A stretch of 64,000 bases of DNA from Zunongwangia endophytica. GTDB taxonomy: Bacteria > Bacteroidota > Bacteroidia > Flavobacteriales > Flavobacteriaceae. The number at the start of each line of letters is the position of its first letter. The stretch's first letter is position 1. The notes under the pieces are model-generated. The model had not been told where the DNA came from. It did not search any database and worked only from the letters and a program-made list of their open reading frames with translations. The stretch spans positions 3,231,501 to 3,295,500 of the forward strand of contig NZ_JAUFPZ010000002.1 of NCBI RefSeq assembly GCF_030409505.1, in the 5' to 3' direction. This document shows, piece by piece, positions 48,229 through 55,935 of this stretch. The position numbers and the translations under genes are program-made.

Positions 48229-48883
48229 AAATTCAGTCGGTTTGCAACAAGAAATTTCTTGCTTGCATTACATCTCTCAGGGAGAAAATACTAAAGCACA
48301 TTTAGAAAATATAGAGCGTGTGTTACAGGCCGGCGGAAATTGGATTCAGTTACGCTTAAAAGAAACTTCAGCAAAAAAAGTATTGGAAACCGCAATTGCT
48401 GCTCGAGAAATGTGCTCAGCTTATCAAGCAAAACTGATTATAAACGATCACGTAGAAGTTGCAAAAACCTGTAATGCCGATGGCGTTCATTTGGGTCAGG
48501 AAGATATTGATGTTTTAGAAGCGCGCCGAATTTTAGGAGAAGATAAAATTATTGGCGGTACCGCAAATACGTTGCAACATTGTTTGGATCATCTTCAAAA
48601 CGGAGTCGATTATATTGGTTTGGGGCCGTTGAGGTTTACGTCAACTAAAAAGAAACTGAGCCCTGTGTTAGGTTTTTCAGGTTATCAAGATGTATTGAAG
48701 CGATATTCAGAGCATCAAAAAACTGTTCCGATTATTGCCATTGGCGGAATTGTATTTAACGATATCGAAAAACTTCAAAAAATTGGATTAAACGGAATCG
48801 CCGTTTCTGGTTTATTAACGCATTCGGAAAAACCAGACCAAGAAATTCAGCAGATTTTAAATCGCTTTTATGTTAGAAGTTAG
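48209..48883 (+). CDS. thiE: Thiamin-phosphate synthase
   Basis: A 224-residue TIM-barrel enzyme that joins HMP pyrophosphate and thiazole phosphate into thiamin phosphate. Signatures: WIQLRLKE, KLIINDHVEVAK, GVHLGQEDI, GVDYIGLGPLRFTSTKK (phosphate-binding) and IIAIGGIVFNDI. ATG 48209 is chosen; the frame is open upstream to 48077 but inside the previous gene. It starts 20 bases before that gene's stop, implying coupled translation. The gene usually found between these two in Bacteroidota, thiD, is absent. Confidence 0.93.
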   Translation: MNQFSTKNSVGLQQEISCLHYISQGENTKAHLENIERVLQAGGNWIQLRLKETSAKKVLETAIAAREMCSAYQAKLIINDHVEVAKTCNADGVHLGQEDIDVLEARRILGEDKIIGGTANTLQHCLDHLQNGVDYIGLGPLRFTSTKKKLSPVLGFSGYQDVLKRYSEHQKTVPIIAIGGIVFNDIEKLQKIGLNGIAVSGLLTHSEKPDQEIQQILNRFYVRS

Positions 48884-49030
48884 ACTTGAGAAAATACGAT
48901 GATGTGGTAGAGGTTAGAATTTAGACAATAGAAAATAGACAATTTGATGATTTGCTAATGTGCTGATTTTAAAATGAATTGGATCGAATCAGGAATCAAG
49001 GCAAAATGATTTTAAAAGTTGAATGATAGA
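48884..49030. repeat. Degenerate word-repeat tract inside thi operon
   Basis: Begins at the thiE stop: GTTAGACTTGAGAAAATACG, GTTAGAATTTAGACAATAG, GAAAATAGACAATTTGATGA and similar words, then TCAGGAATCAAGG. No reading frame of note. Confidence 0.55.
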
Positions 49031-49060
49031 GATTACGGCCTATCGAAGATTGTTCGCAGA

Positions 49061-49214
49061 AATGGTAGTGAAAGGAGCGTTTAAATTTTAGGCTGTTTGA
49101 ACCCGATGGATATCGGGTGAGTTCCTAAAATTTAGCTTCCGAACATACAATTCAGAGCAAGGTTCGTAAGCCTAGACTTTTTTGTTTCTTTTTTCGGCAA
49201 TTAAAAAAAGAAAA
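49061..49214. repeat. Nested-hairpin element inside thi operon
   Basis: An outer 11-bp stem TAAATTTTAGG (49082-49092) with CCTAAAATTTA (49124-49134) encloses an inner stem CCCGAT (49102-49107) with ATCGGG (49112-49117). Downstream, TTTCTTTTTT (49185-49194) pairs with AAAAAAAGAAA (49203-49213). Could be a structured RNA or a small non-autonomous element. No coding sequence; 632 bases between thiE and thiG are non-coding. Confidence 0.6.
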
Positions 49215-49224
49215 GAACATCAAT

Positions 49225-49369
49225 GGAAGTGAAATCGTTTTGCTGTTAGATCTTAGATATGAGATTTGAGAAAACAGATGAGAAATTATTTTGAATGTTA
49301 AATGTTGAATGAATAAAAAAGTGCCCTGATGAAAATTTCTCGTGAAATTTCAACTCGTTTTATTTCTCG
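49225..49369. repeat. Degenerate word-repeat tract
   Basis: Contains TTTTGCTGTTAGATCTTAGA, nearly the same as 42300-42315 (CTTGCTGTTAGATCTTAGA), then ATGAGATTTGAGAAAACAG and TTGAATGTTAAATGTTGAATG. No gene. Confidence 0.55.
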
Positions 49370-49439
49370 CGTCATGCTGAACTTGATTCAGTATTTCACA
49401 TTTTCTAGGGTGGGATTCCGGAGCAAGTCCGGAACGACG
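49370..49439. repeat. CGTCAT-bounded element, copy 4
   Basis: CGTCATGCTGAACTTGATTC at 49370-49389 and a right end GGAACGACG (49431-49439). CCGGA/TCCGG (49419-49433) makes the right hairpin. At 70 bases it is the shortest copy. A further word tract runs on to 49515. Confidence 0.6.
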
Positions 49440-49515
49440 AACCCTAGCATCCTTAAATACTAAATTCAAATGGCTAATCGCTGAAGGCTAAAAGCTGACA
49501 GCTAAAAATCTAAAA

Positions 49516-50286
49516 ATGGAAAAACTAAAAATAGCAGATAAAACCTTCGATTCTCGGTTATTTACGGGAACGGGTAAATTCAGTAATTCAAAACTAATGC
49601 GGGAAGCGGTTTTGGCTTCAGAAAGTGAGTTGGTTACCGTTGCGCTCAAAAGAGTAGAAGCTGGCAATACAGAAGATGATATGATTACCAACTTGTCGCA
49701 CGAAAACTTAAGTTTATTGCCAAATACCTCTGGAGTTCGAGATGCTAAAGAAGCAGTTTTTGCGGCACAAATGGCGCGGGAAGCATTAGAAACCAATTGG
49801 GTAAAAGTCGAAATTCACCCCGATCCTAAGTACTTATTGCCCGATGCGATAGAAACCTTGAAAGCTTGTGAAGAATTGGTGAAATTAGGTTTTGTGGTGA
49901 TGCCTTATATACACGCCGATCCGGTTTTGTGCAAACGCCTGGAAGATGTTGGCGCACAGTGCGTGATGCCTTTAGGCGCACCTATAGGAACCAATAAAGG
50001 ATTAAAAACCTTCGATTTCTTAGAAATTATTATCGAGCAAAGCAATGTTCCGGTTATTGTAGATGCTGGTATAGGTGCTCCTTCTCACGCTGCTTTTGCG
50101 ATGGAAATGGGAGCAGATGCAGTACTGGTAAACACGGCAATCGCGGTTTCTAAAAATCCTGTACAAATGGCAAAAGCATTTAAAATGGCGGTAGAATCTG
50201 GGCGAATGGCTTACGAAGCAAAACTTGCTGAAACCGGTCAACTTGCTGAAGCGAGTAGTCCACTAACACAATTTTTATATGAGTAG
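49516..50286 (+). CDS. thiG: Thiazole synthase
   Basis: A 256-residue TIM-barrel enzyme that builds thiamin thiazole phosphate from DXP, dehydroglycine and ThiS thiocarboxylate. The Schiff-base lysine is K97 in [10 protein letters not shown]. Other marks: [33 protein letters not shown] and [13 protein letters not shown]. It overlaps thiH by eight bases. The 632-base repeat-rich gap upstream raises the question of whether it is still co-transcribed from the riboswitch. Confidence 0.96.
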   Translation: MEKLKIADKTFDSRLFTGTGKFSNSKLMREAVLASESELVTVALKRVEAGNTEDDMITNLSHENLSLLPNTSGVRDAKEAVFAAQMAREALETNWVKVEIHPDPKYLLPDAIETLKACEELVKLGFVVMPYIHADPVLCKRLEDVGAQCVMPLGAPIGTNKGLKTFDFLEIIIEQSNVPVIVDAGIGAPSHAAFAMEMGADAVLVNTAIAVSKNPVQMAKAFKMAVESGRMAYEAKLAETGQLAEASSPLTQFLYE

Positions 50287-51385
50287 TTTTAAAACAGTTT
50301 TAGATGAATACAATTGGGATCTCGTTTTAGAAAGTATTCAGCAAAAAACAGCAATAGATGTAGAGCAAGCCTTAAGCGCAGCTAAACCCGATCTTGAAGA
50401 TTTTAAGGCACTAATTTCTCCGGCAGCCAAACCTTATTTGGAACAGATGGCAATCAAAAGCAAACTTAGAACCAAGAAGCGTTTTGGGAATACGATGCAA
50501 ATGTATGCGCCAATGTATCTCAGTAATGAGTGCCAAAATATTTGTACCTATTGCGGTTTTAGTTTAACCAATAAGATTCCGCGCCGAACCTTAACTGATG
50601 CTGAAATTTTAAAAGAAGCCGAATTTCTAAAAAATAAAGGGTATCAGCATATTTTGTTGGTAACAGGAGAAGCTAATAGCACGGTAGGAGTTGATTATTT
50701 GAGCAATGCAATTCGGTTATTAAAACCACATTTTGCGAATATTTCTATAGAAGTACAACCGCTCGATCAAGATGAATACGAGCGATTGGATAATGATGGT
50801 TTGTACGCTACTTTAGTGTATCAGGAGACCTATCATCGGGAAACTTACAAAACGCATCATCCAAAAGGAAAGAAATCGAATTTCGATTATCGTTTAGAAA
50901 CTCCAGATAGATTAGGTAGAGCCGGAATTCATAAAATAGGACTTGGTGCGTTGTTCGGTTTAGAAGATTGGCGAGCCGATAGTTTTTTTACTGCGCTTCA
51001 TCTTAAATATCTTCAGAAAACTTATTGGAAAACCAAGTATTCTATCTCTTTTCCAAGGTTACGACCTTTTAGCGGCGGATTAGAACCTAAAGTCGAAATG
51101 ACCGATCCTGATTTATTGCAGTTGATTTGCGCCTACCGAATTTTAGATGAAGACGTAGAATTGTCGATCTCTACTCGCGAAGAAGAAAAATTTCGCGATC
51201 ATATTGCACATTTAGGCATTACCTCAATGAGCGCCGAATCGAAAACCAACCCCGGTGGTTATGTAGTGGAAAAACAATCTTTAAAACAATTCGAAATTTC
51301 AGACGAGCGCAGCACCGAAGTGATTGCTGAAATGTTACTGAAAAACGGAATCGAACCGGTTTGGAAAGATTGGGAGAAGTTTTGA
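50279..51385 (+). CDS. thiH: 2-iminoacetate synthase
   Basis: A 368-residue radical-SAM enzyme that cleaves tyrosine to give dehydroglycine for ThiG. The cluster motif is CQNICTYC, with C85, C89 and C92 (CxxxCxxC). Further marks: [46 protein letters not shown] and [15 protein letters not shown]. It overlaps thiG by eight bases; the two proteins form a complex in other bacteria. No thiF follows. Confidence 0.96.
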   Translation: MSSFKTVLDEYNWDLVLESIQQKTAIDVEQALSAAKPDLEDFKALISPAAKPYLEQMAIKSKLRTKKRFGNTMQMYAPMYLSNECQNICTYCGFSLTNKIPRRTLTDAEILKEAEFLKNKGYQHILLVTGEANSTVGVDYLSNAIRLLKPHFANISIEVQPLDQDEYERLDNDGLYATLVYQETYHRETYKTHHPKGKKSNFDYRLETPDRLGRAGIHKIGLGALFGLEDWRADSFFTALHLKYLQKTYWKTKYSISFPRLRPFSGGLEPKVEMTDPDLLQLICAYRILDEDVELSISTREEEKFRDHIAHLGITSMSAESKTNPGGYVVEKQSLKQFEISDERSTEVIAEMLLKNGIEPVWKDWEKF

Positions 51386-51387
51386 GA

Positions 51388-51410
51388 TCCCCCTAACCCC
51401 CGAAGGGGGA
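51388..51410. repeat. C-run/G-run palindrome after thiH
   Basis: CCCCC(TAA)CCCCCGAAGGGGG: the C-run folds on GGGGG around a GAA loop, two bases after the thiH stop. Could cap the thi transcript; no clean T-run follows at once. Confidence 0.5.
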
Positions 51411-51602
51411 ATATTCAGATCTATTTTTTGTTTGGTGTCCTTAGTAAAAAATACTCGAAATAATGACCCATTTGAGTTGGCTAGAGTCGTTAGATAATAG
51501 CATATCATCGTATTAACACATTTTCAAATTGTCAAATTGACACATTTTCAAACTTCGTATCTAAAAATAGACTAATTTAGCTCGGTTTTTATAAAATTAG
51601 AA

Positions 51603-52241
51603 TTGGTAGAAGAACTTTTTGAGCAGCTTGATTTTAAAGTAAATCAGCAATACGAGCAGATCATTGATGATCTACTTGAAAAGCAATATAGTATTATTGA
51701 CGATTTTTTTGATACAGAAGAAATCAACCAACTTAGAAGGGCTTTACTAGCCAAGTACGAAGAAGATCAGTTCAAAAAATCGGCTATCGGAAATCGAATT
51801 AACGAACTCATCGAAAAAGCTATTCGGGGTGATTTTATTCTTTGGATGAACGAGGCAGAAGCTGGAGAAACCGAAAATATTTTCTTCCGTAAAATTACGA
51901 ATCTTGTTTATTATCTAAACAGAACCTGTTTTATGGGCATTCTGCATAAAGAATTTCATTATGCGGTGTATCCAAAAGGCACCTTTTACAAGCGGCATCT
52001 CGATACTTTTCAGAACGATTCTCGCCGCAAACTTTCTATTGTGAGCTATTTGAACGATGATAGTTGGGAAAATGCTAATGGTGGCGAGCTGGTAATTTAC
52101 AAAGAGGACGGTAGCGAAGAAATTATCTATCCATTGCCGGGAAGAATGGTGATTTTCGAAAGTCAGGTGCTGGAACACGAAGTCAAAGAAGTAAAAAATT
52201 CTGAACGCTTAAGCATTACAGGTTGGTTAAAAACAAGATAA
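51603..52241 (+). CDS. 2-oxoglutarate and Fe(II)-dependent oxygenase
   Basis: A 212-residue prolyl-4-hydroxylase-like dioxygenase. The iron ligands are H132 and D134 (RHLDTF) and H192 (LEHEVKEV); R202 in SERLSITGW should bind 2-oxoglutarate. SIVSYLNDDSWENANGGEL is the usual core strand region. The start is an in-frame TTG at 51603; no ATG fits upstream, and the first ATG inside would remove the first 80 residues. Target may be a protein proline or another substrate. Cytoplasmic, single gene. Confidence 0.85.
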   Translation: MVEELFEQLDFKVNQQYEQIIDDLLEKQYSIIDDFFDTEEINQLRRALLAKYEEDQFKKSAIGNRINELIEKAIRGDFILWMNEAEAGETENIFFRKITNLVYYLNRTCFMGILHKEFHYAVYPKGTFYKRHLDTFQNDSRRKLSIVSYLNDDSWENANGGELVIYKEDGSEEIIYPLPGRMVIFESQVLEHEVKEVKNSERLSITGWLKTR

Positions 52242-52265
52242 TTTTTTAGCGAATATCGTTTATAT

Positions 52266-52347
52266 GGGCGTTGCCTTCGGCCGGGCTTTGCATTACAATA
52301 TTTGGCTGCTCTCGCGCCAAACGATTTTCATTGCAATCCCTAACGCA
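52266..52347 (+). repeat. GGGCGTT/AACGC element, copy 2
   Basis: GGGCGTTGCC at the left, CCGGGCT, a central stem TTTGGC (52301-52306) with GCCAAA (52316-52321), then ATCCCTAACGCA. The ends pair through GCGTT and AACGC. Compared with 44383-44505, ends are shared but the stem sequence is different while pairing is kept. It lies 24 bases after the oxygenase stop. Confidence 0.65.
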
Positions 52348-52410
52348 GTTTTTACTAGCAGTTAATATTCTAAAAAAACGCGCTTAATTTTAGTATAGAA
52401 GGTTTAATTG

Positions 52411-52539
52411 CTATTTTCTAAACTTTTTATAGCATACAAGAATAACCAGAATGATCGCTAAAATCATCCAAAATCCATAACCACTAAGAAAGCTTAGGAA
52501 TTCAAAAGTTTCCTCATGTTCAGGGAGAGTGCTTTGCAT
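52411..52539 (-). CDS. Tiny single-span membrane protein, 42 aa
   Basis: An open frame of 42 codons from ATG (52537-52539) to TAG. The start overlaps the stop of the next upstream tiny gene as TAATG. The sequence has an acidic N-terminus (MQSTLPEHEETFEF), a hydrophobic helix (about 22-36, GFWMILAIILVILVC) and a basic tail YKKFRK. This fits a small inner-membrane protein with its tail in the cytoplasm. Function unknown; see the cluster at 52411-53823. Confidence 0.6.
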   Translation of the reverse strand: MQSTLPEHEETFEFLSFLSGYGFWMILAIILVILVCYKKFRK

Positions 52540-52712
52540 TATTTTCTACGTTTTCTCCTACGTTTTTGATCGAAAATGACAAGCGCTACAATCACAATCA
52601 AGATTACCAGATACCAAATATTTTCCGCGATAAAATCCGAAAGCTCAAAACCATATTGCTGAGTTTCGGATGCAGGTTTATCTTTAGGTAATTCAGGTTG
52701 TTGCAATAGCAT
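52539..52712 (-). CDS. Tiny single-span membrane protein, 57 aa
   Basis: 57 codons from ATG (52710-52712). The N-terminal part is polar and Pro/Gln-rich (MLLQQPELPKDKPASETQQ), then YGFELSDFIAEN, a helix of about 17 hydrophobic residues (about 33-47) and a strongly basic tail DQKRRRKRRK. It ends in a TAATG overlap with the next tiny gene, which argues for real coupled translation. Function unknown. Confidence 0.62.
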   Translation of the reverse strand: MLLQQPELPKDKPASETQQYGFELSDFIAENIWYLVILIVIVALVIFDQKRRRKRRK

Positions 52713-52834
52713 CTTTCAATTTTAAATAAATGTAGAGAATTGCAATTTTCGAATAGCCAATAAAATGGTAATTTTTAGATAAGCTTCGGCTTAAAAAAAT
52801 CTTGTTTAGTTCTTTAAAAAAATAATCGATAGAT

Positions 52835-52945
52835 TTAGCCTGGTAAGAAACCAAGACCAATATCGTCTATGGCTAATCTCGAAATTTCTCTGCGTTCTTC
52901 GCTACCATTTTTTTGGAACACAACATCTTCAAGCAAGATTTGCAT
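52835..52945 (-). CDS. Possible 36-aa ORF or gene remnant
   Basis: ATG 52943-52945 opens 36 codons (MQILLEDVVFQKNGSEERRE...LGFLPG) on the same strand as its neighbours. It is soluble-looking, unlike the other tiny genes. It lies 18 bases downstream of the lipoprotein gene stop. It may be a small gene, a fragment, or chance. Confidence 0.3.
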   Translation of the reverse strand: MQILLEDVVFQKNGSEERREISRLAIDDIGLGFLPG

Positions 52946-52963
52946 TTTGTAATATGTTTCAAA

Positions 52964-53359
52964 TTATGTCTCTTCAATATCGTATACAGAAAGTGTTATG
53001 TTGCCCGAAATAACTTGCCATTGACTAATAAGCTTAGGAATTTCTAAGGGAACATCATTGCAAAAATTACTTGCAATTGATCTTTCATGAATATTAATAT
53101 TACAAATGAGATCACTATCTGGTAAAGAAAAAGTTGTTTTAGCAGTAGTTAAATTTAATTCCTTTCTACCTGTCCCGGCGATGCTTAAGGTAATATCAGG
53201 ATTTAGCGAGTCTAGTTTCTGGATTATTGAAAAGTCACCGCAACCGCTAACTTTTCCCACAAAATCTAATTCAAAAGGGAGTGTCACATCCTCTTCATCT
53301 TCCTTGGCACAATCAGAGAATAGCATTATCGAAAATAAAATGAGTAATGACTTTCTCAT
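52964..53359 (-). CDS. Small lipoprotein of unknown function
   Basis: A 131-residue protein with a lipoprotein signal MRKSLLILFSIMLFSDC (lipid-attached Cys at 17). The mature part starts with an acidic stretch AKEDEEDVTLP and contains three further cysteines (GCGD, about 41; LICNI; FCND), which could form disulphides in the periplasm. The rest is beta-rich. It sits within a cluster of tiny membrane proteins on the same strand. Not recognised. Confidence 0.75.
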   Translation of the reverse strand: MRKSLLILFSIMLFSDCAKEDEEDVTLPFELDFVGKVSGCGDFSIIQKLDSLNPDITLSIAGTGRKELNLTTAKTTFSLPDSDLICNINIHERSIASNFCNDVPLEIPKLISQWQVISGNITLSVYDIEET

Positions 53360-53392
53360 CTTTTCAGGTAATTTGTGAGGACAAAAGGAATT

Positions 53393-53545
53393 TTAGTTTC
53401 TTCGATATTTTAAAAAATATTTATAAACGAAGTAGAGTGCTAGCAATATTAAGATGTAAGGTGTGATATTACCTAAAAATGCTCCTATTTCGTAACCAAG
53501 TTCATAACCGGATTGTACTGTAGGATCTTTACTAACTAACTTCAT
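53393..53545 (-). CDS. Tiny single-span membrane protein, 50 aa
   Basis: 50 codons from ATG (53543-53545). Short polar N-terminus (MKLVSKDPTVQS), a glycine-spaced segment GYELGYEIGAFLGN, a helix (about 29-42, PYILILLALYFVY) and basic tail KYFLKYRRN. Same plan as its neighbours at 52411, 52539 and 53656. It lies 33 bases before the small lipoprotein gene. Function unknown. Confidence 0.6.
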   Translation of the reverse strand: MKLVSKDPTVQSGYELGYEIGAFLGNITPYILILLALYFVYKYFLKYRRN

Positions 53546-53655
53546 GATTTAGATTTTTACTTATTTTATGATAGACTTTGAAAGTTATAAAGCCAATGAC
53601 CAGGATTGGAATAATTAGTAACTAATGATTATTAAACTGAATTCCTATGTCTTAC

Positions 53656-53823
53656 TCACTGGCGTGATTCACGGTGTAGTTTTTTCTTTTTAAAAAATTT
53701 AAATGCGAAATATCCTATAAGGACAATTATGAAAAACGGTATTGCATTTATGAGAAAATAAGCGGTATAATACCCCAGCATTTCTGCTTTATCGCCCAAA
53801 GTGTCTAATGATAAAAGTGTCAT
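53656..53823 (-). CDS. Tiny single-span membrane protein, 55 aa
   Basis: 55 codons from ATG (53821-53823), two bases after the stop of the enoyl-CoA hydratase gene, so it is probably translated from the same message. N-terminus MTLLSLDTLGDKAEMLGYYT, a long hydrophobic segment (about 22-43) and tail FKKKKLHRESRQ. It matches the GY...helix...basic tail plan of the neighbouring tiny proteins. Function unknown. Confidence 0.6.
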   Translation of the reverse strand: MTLLSLDTLGDKAEMLGYYTAYFLINAIPFFIIVLIGYFAFKFFKKKKLHRESRQ

Positions 53824-53825
53824 TC

Positions 53826-54593
53826 CTAATTTTTAAATTTAGAGAGTGCGTTTCTGGTAAAGTCAGATAACACCAATTCTCCACTAATAGCAGCATTCTC
53901 TATTAAGATGGTCGACCAGTTCTCTGTACCTTTCCACAAAAGCTTTTTCATTTCGAGTAGGGCATTGGGATTGTAAGATGCTAATTTTTCAGCAAATATC
54001 TCAATTTCCTTATCTAAATCTTTTATGGTTTCAAAAACTCGACCATAAAGACCTTTATCTTTTGCCCAATATGCCGTTTTCCACTCGTGTGCTGCAAGAC
54101 TAAGTTCAGCCAGCCCGTCTACACCTATTTTTCGTTCTATGGCGGGAGCGATTACAAACGGGCCTATACCAATACTTAGTTCAGAAAGTTTGATGGCTGC
54201 TGCTTCTGTAGCCATAGCATAATCACAGGCAGCAATTAATCCAACGCCACCGCCTACTGTTTTACCCTGAATGCGACCGATAATTAATTTTTTGCAGTTA
54301 CGCATCACATTTAAAACCTTCGCGAAACCAGAAAAAAACACTTTGCCCTGTTCCATATTTTCAACTGCCATTAATTCATCAAAAGAAGCGCCGGCGCAAA
54401 AGGCTTTTTCACCTTCAGACTTAAGAATGATCACTTTTACTTCAGCATTTTCAGAAAAATCTAAAATTGCTTTTTCCAAACGATCTAAAAGCACACCGGG
54501 AAAACTATTACTTGCGGGATGTCCAAATTCGATAATTCCTATACCATTTTCAGCTTTAGAAAATAGGCTTCCGTTTGCTCTTGTCGTGGTCAT
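53826..54593 (-). CDS. Enoyl-CoA hydratase/isomerase family protein
   Basis: A 255-residue crotonase-fold protein. The oxyanion-hole region FCAGASFDELMA (about 67-78) and GKTVGGGVGLIAACDYAMAT (about 108-127) are clear, as is LSELSIGIGPFVIAP. ATG 54591-54593 (MTTTRANGSLFSK) is chosen; the frame is open to 54707 but that would cross the divergent promoter region. The family acts on CoA thioesters; a methylglutaconyl-CoA hydratase-like role in leucine breakdown is possible but not shown. Confidence 0.85.
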   Translation of the reverse strand: MTTTRANGSLFSKAENGIGIIEFGHPASNSFPGVLLDRLEKAILDFSENAEVKVIILKSEGEKAFCAGASFDELMAVENMEQGKVFFSGFAKVLNVMRNCKKLIIGRIQGKTVGGGVGLIAACDYAMATEAAAIKLSELSIGIGPFVIAPAIERKIGVDGLAELSLAAHEWKTAYWAKDKGLYGRVFETIKDLDKEIEIFAEKLASYNPNALLEMKKLLWKGTENWSTILIENAAISGELVLSDFTRNALSKFKN

Positions 54594-54719
54594 ATTACGT
54601 GTTTTTTCAAAATTAAAGATTCTTAAAGTAAATACAAGTGAACCTTTAGTTAATAAAAGAGTTCCCATATTTGCAGATACGTTAATCAATTTTGTAAATT
54701 TCGGCATAGCAATTATTTT

Positions 54720-55934
54720 ATGAGCGAAGAACTAGCACTAAATCTTAAGAAGGATATTGAGGATGTAAACGAGATTCCCGGAATTCACTCATTGCTAAAT
54801 GTAATTAGCAGCACCTGTAAAATGAAGTTTGTTGCTGTAGCTAGAGTTACCGAAGATCGTTGGATTACTGCCGTTTCTAAAGATGATATTGAGTTTGGTT
54901 TACGACCAGGTGATGAGTTGGAAGTGGGTTCTACAATTTGTAACGAAATTCGAGAACATCACATTCCTGTGATAATCGATGATGTCGAGAATAATTTTAT
55001 ATTTAAAAATCATCACACACCAAAGCAATATGGCTTTAAAAGCTATATTTCGTATCCTATATTTCTTAGGGATGGATCTTTCTTTGGGACCTTATGTGCT
55101 CTAGATCCCAATCCTGCAAAATTGAATAACGAGCATATAAAAGGAATGTTTGAGCAGTATGCTGAGTTAATTTCTTTTCATTTAGAGTCGGTTCAAAAAT
55201 TACAAAATGCTAGTAAACAACTACAGAAACAGCGAGAAGTAGCTGAGTTAAGAGAAACTTTTATCGCTATCTTAGGGCATGATCTAAGAAATCCTGTAGG
55301 AACGGCACGAATTTGTGCCGATATGCTGTTAAGTGCAAATCTACCGGAAGCCTCCAAGAAACAAGCAGAAATTATTAAATCGACGTCTTACCGGATGCAG
55401 AGTCTAATTGATAATCTTTTGGATTTTGCAAAAGGAAATTTGGGAGATGGTATCAATTTAAACCGCTCTAAAAATAACACTAAGCTTGAAAAAGAAATTC
55501 GTGAAGTAGTCGAAGAATTTAGAGCGCTGAATAAAGAAAATAAGATTACTACCGCAATATCAATTACCGAAACGGTTAATTGTGACAGCAGTCGGATTTC
55601 CCAATTATTTTCAAATTTATTGAGCAACGCCATTAAACATGGAACGTTAGAAGAAACCATCCAGGTAATTGTTTCTAATACTGAAAGTGAATTTAGTTTA
55701 TCGGTGATTAATCAGGGAAAAACAATTCCTGAAGACTATCGAGCAGATTTGTTTAAGCCATTTTTTAAAAGCAAGGCACAAAGCAACGAAAATGGACTTG
55801 GCTTAGGACTTTATATTGCTTCAGAAATTGCAAAGGCACATAATGGTTCTCTGGATATGGAATCTGAAAATGGAGAGACTTGTTTTACATTCAAAATGCC
55901 TTTAGCGCAAAATGTTGAAAGCAAAATAGCTTAA
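54720..55934 (+). CDS. GAF-domain sensor histidine kinase
   Basis: A 404-residue soluble kinase. An N-terminal GAF domain (about 18-155) is followed by a short coil and the dimerisation/phosphoacceptor helix with H187 in AILGHDLRNPVG. The ATPase domain has the N-box LLSNAIKHGT and GLGLGLYIASEIAKAH. No membrane segments and no receiver domain; no response regulator next to it, so it is an orphan kinase here. It converges with the MATE gene, with one base between stops. Confidence 0.92.
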   Translation: MSEELALNLKKDIEDVNEIPGIHSLLNVISSTCKMKFVAVARVTEDRWITAVSKDDIEFGLRPGDELEVGSTICNEIREHHIPVIIDDVENNFIFKNHHTPKQYGFKSYISYPIFLRDGSFFGTLCALDPNPAKLNNEHIKGMFEQYAELISFHLESVQKLQNASKQLQKQREVAELRETFIAILGHDLRNPVGTARICADMLLSANLPEASKKQAEIIKSTSYRMQSLIDNLLDFAKGNLGDGINLNRSKNNTKLEKEIREVVEEFRALNKENKITTAISITETVNCDSSRISQLFSNLLSNAIKHGTLEETIQVIVSNTESEFSLSVINQGKTIPEDYRADLFKPFFKSKAQSNENGLGLGLYIASEIAKAHNGSLDMESENGETCFTFKMPLAQNVESKIA

Positions 55935-55935
55935 A

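Noticed and set aside
54594..54707. Upstream extension of the enoyl-CoA hydratase gene
   Set aside because: It would cover the divergent promoter region before 54720 and adds 38 residues not typical of the family.
54271..54723. 150-codon plus-strand frame opposite the hydratase gene
   Set aside because: It is the antisense shadow of a clearly coding crotonase-fold gene.
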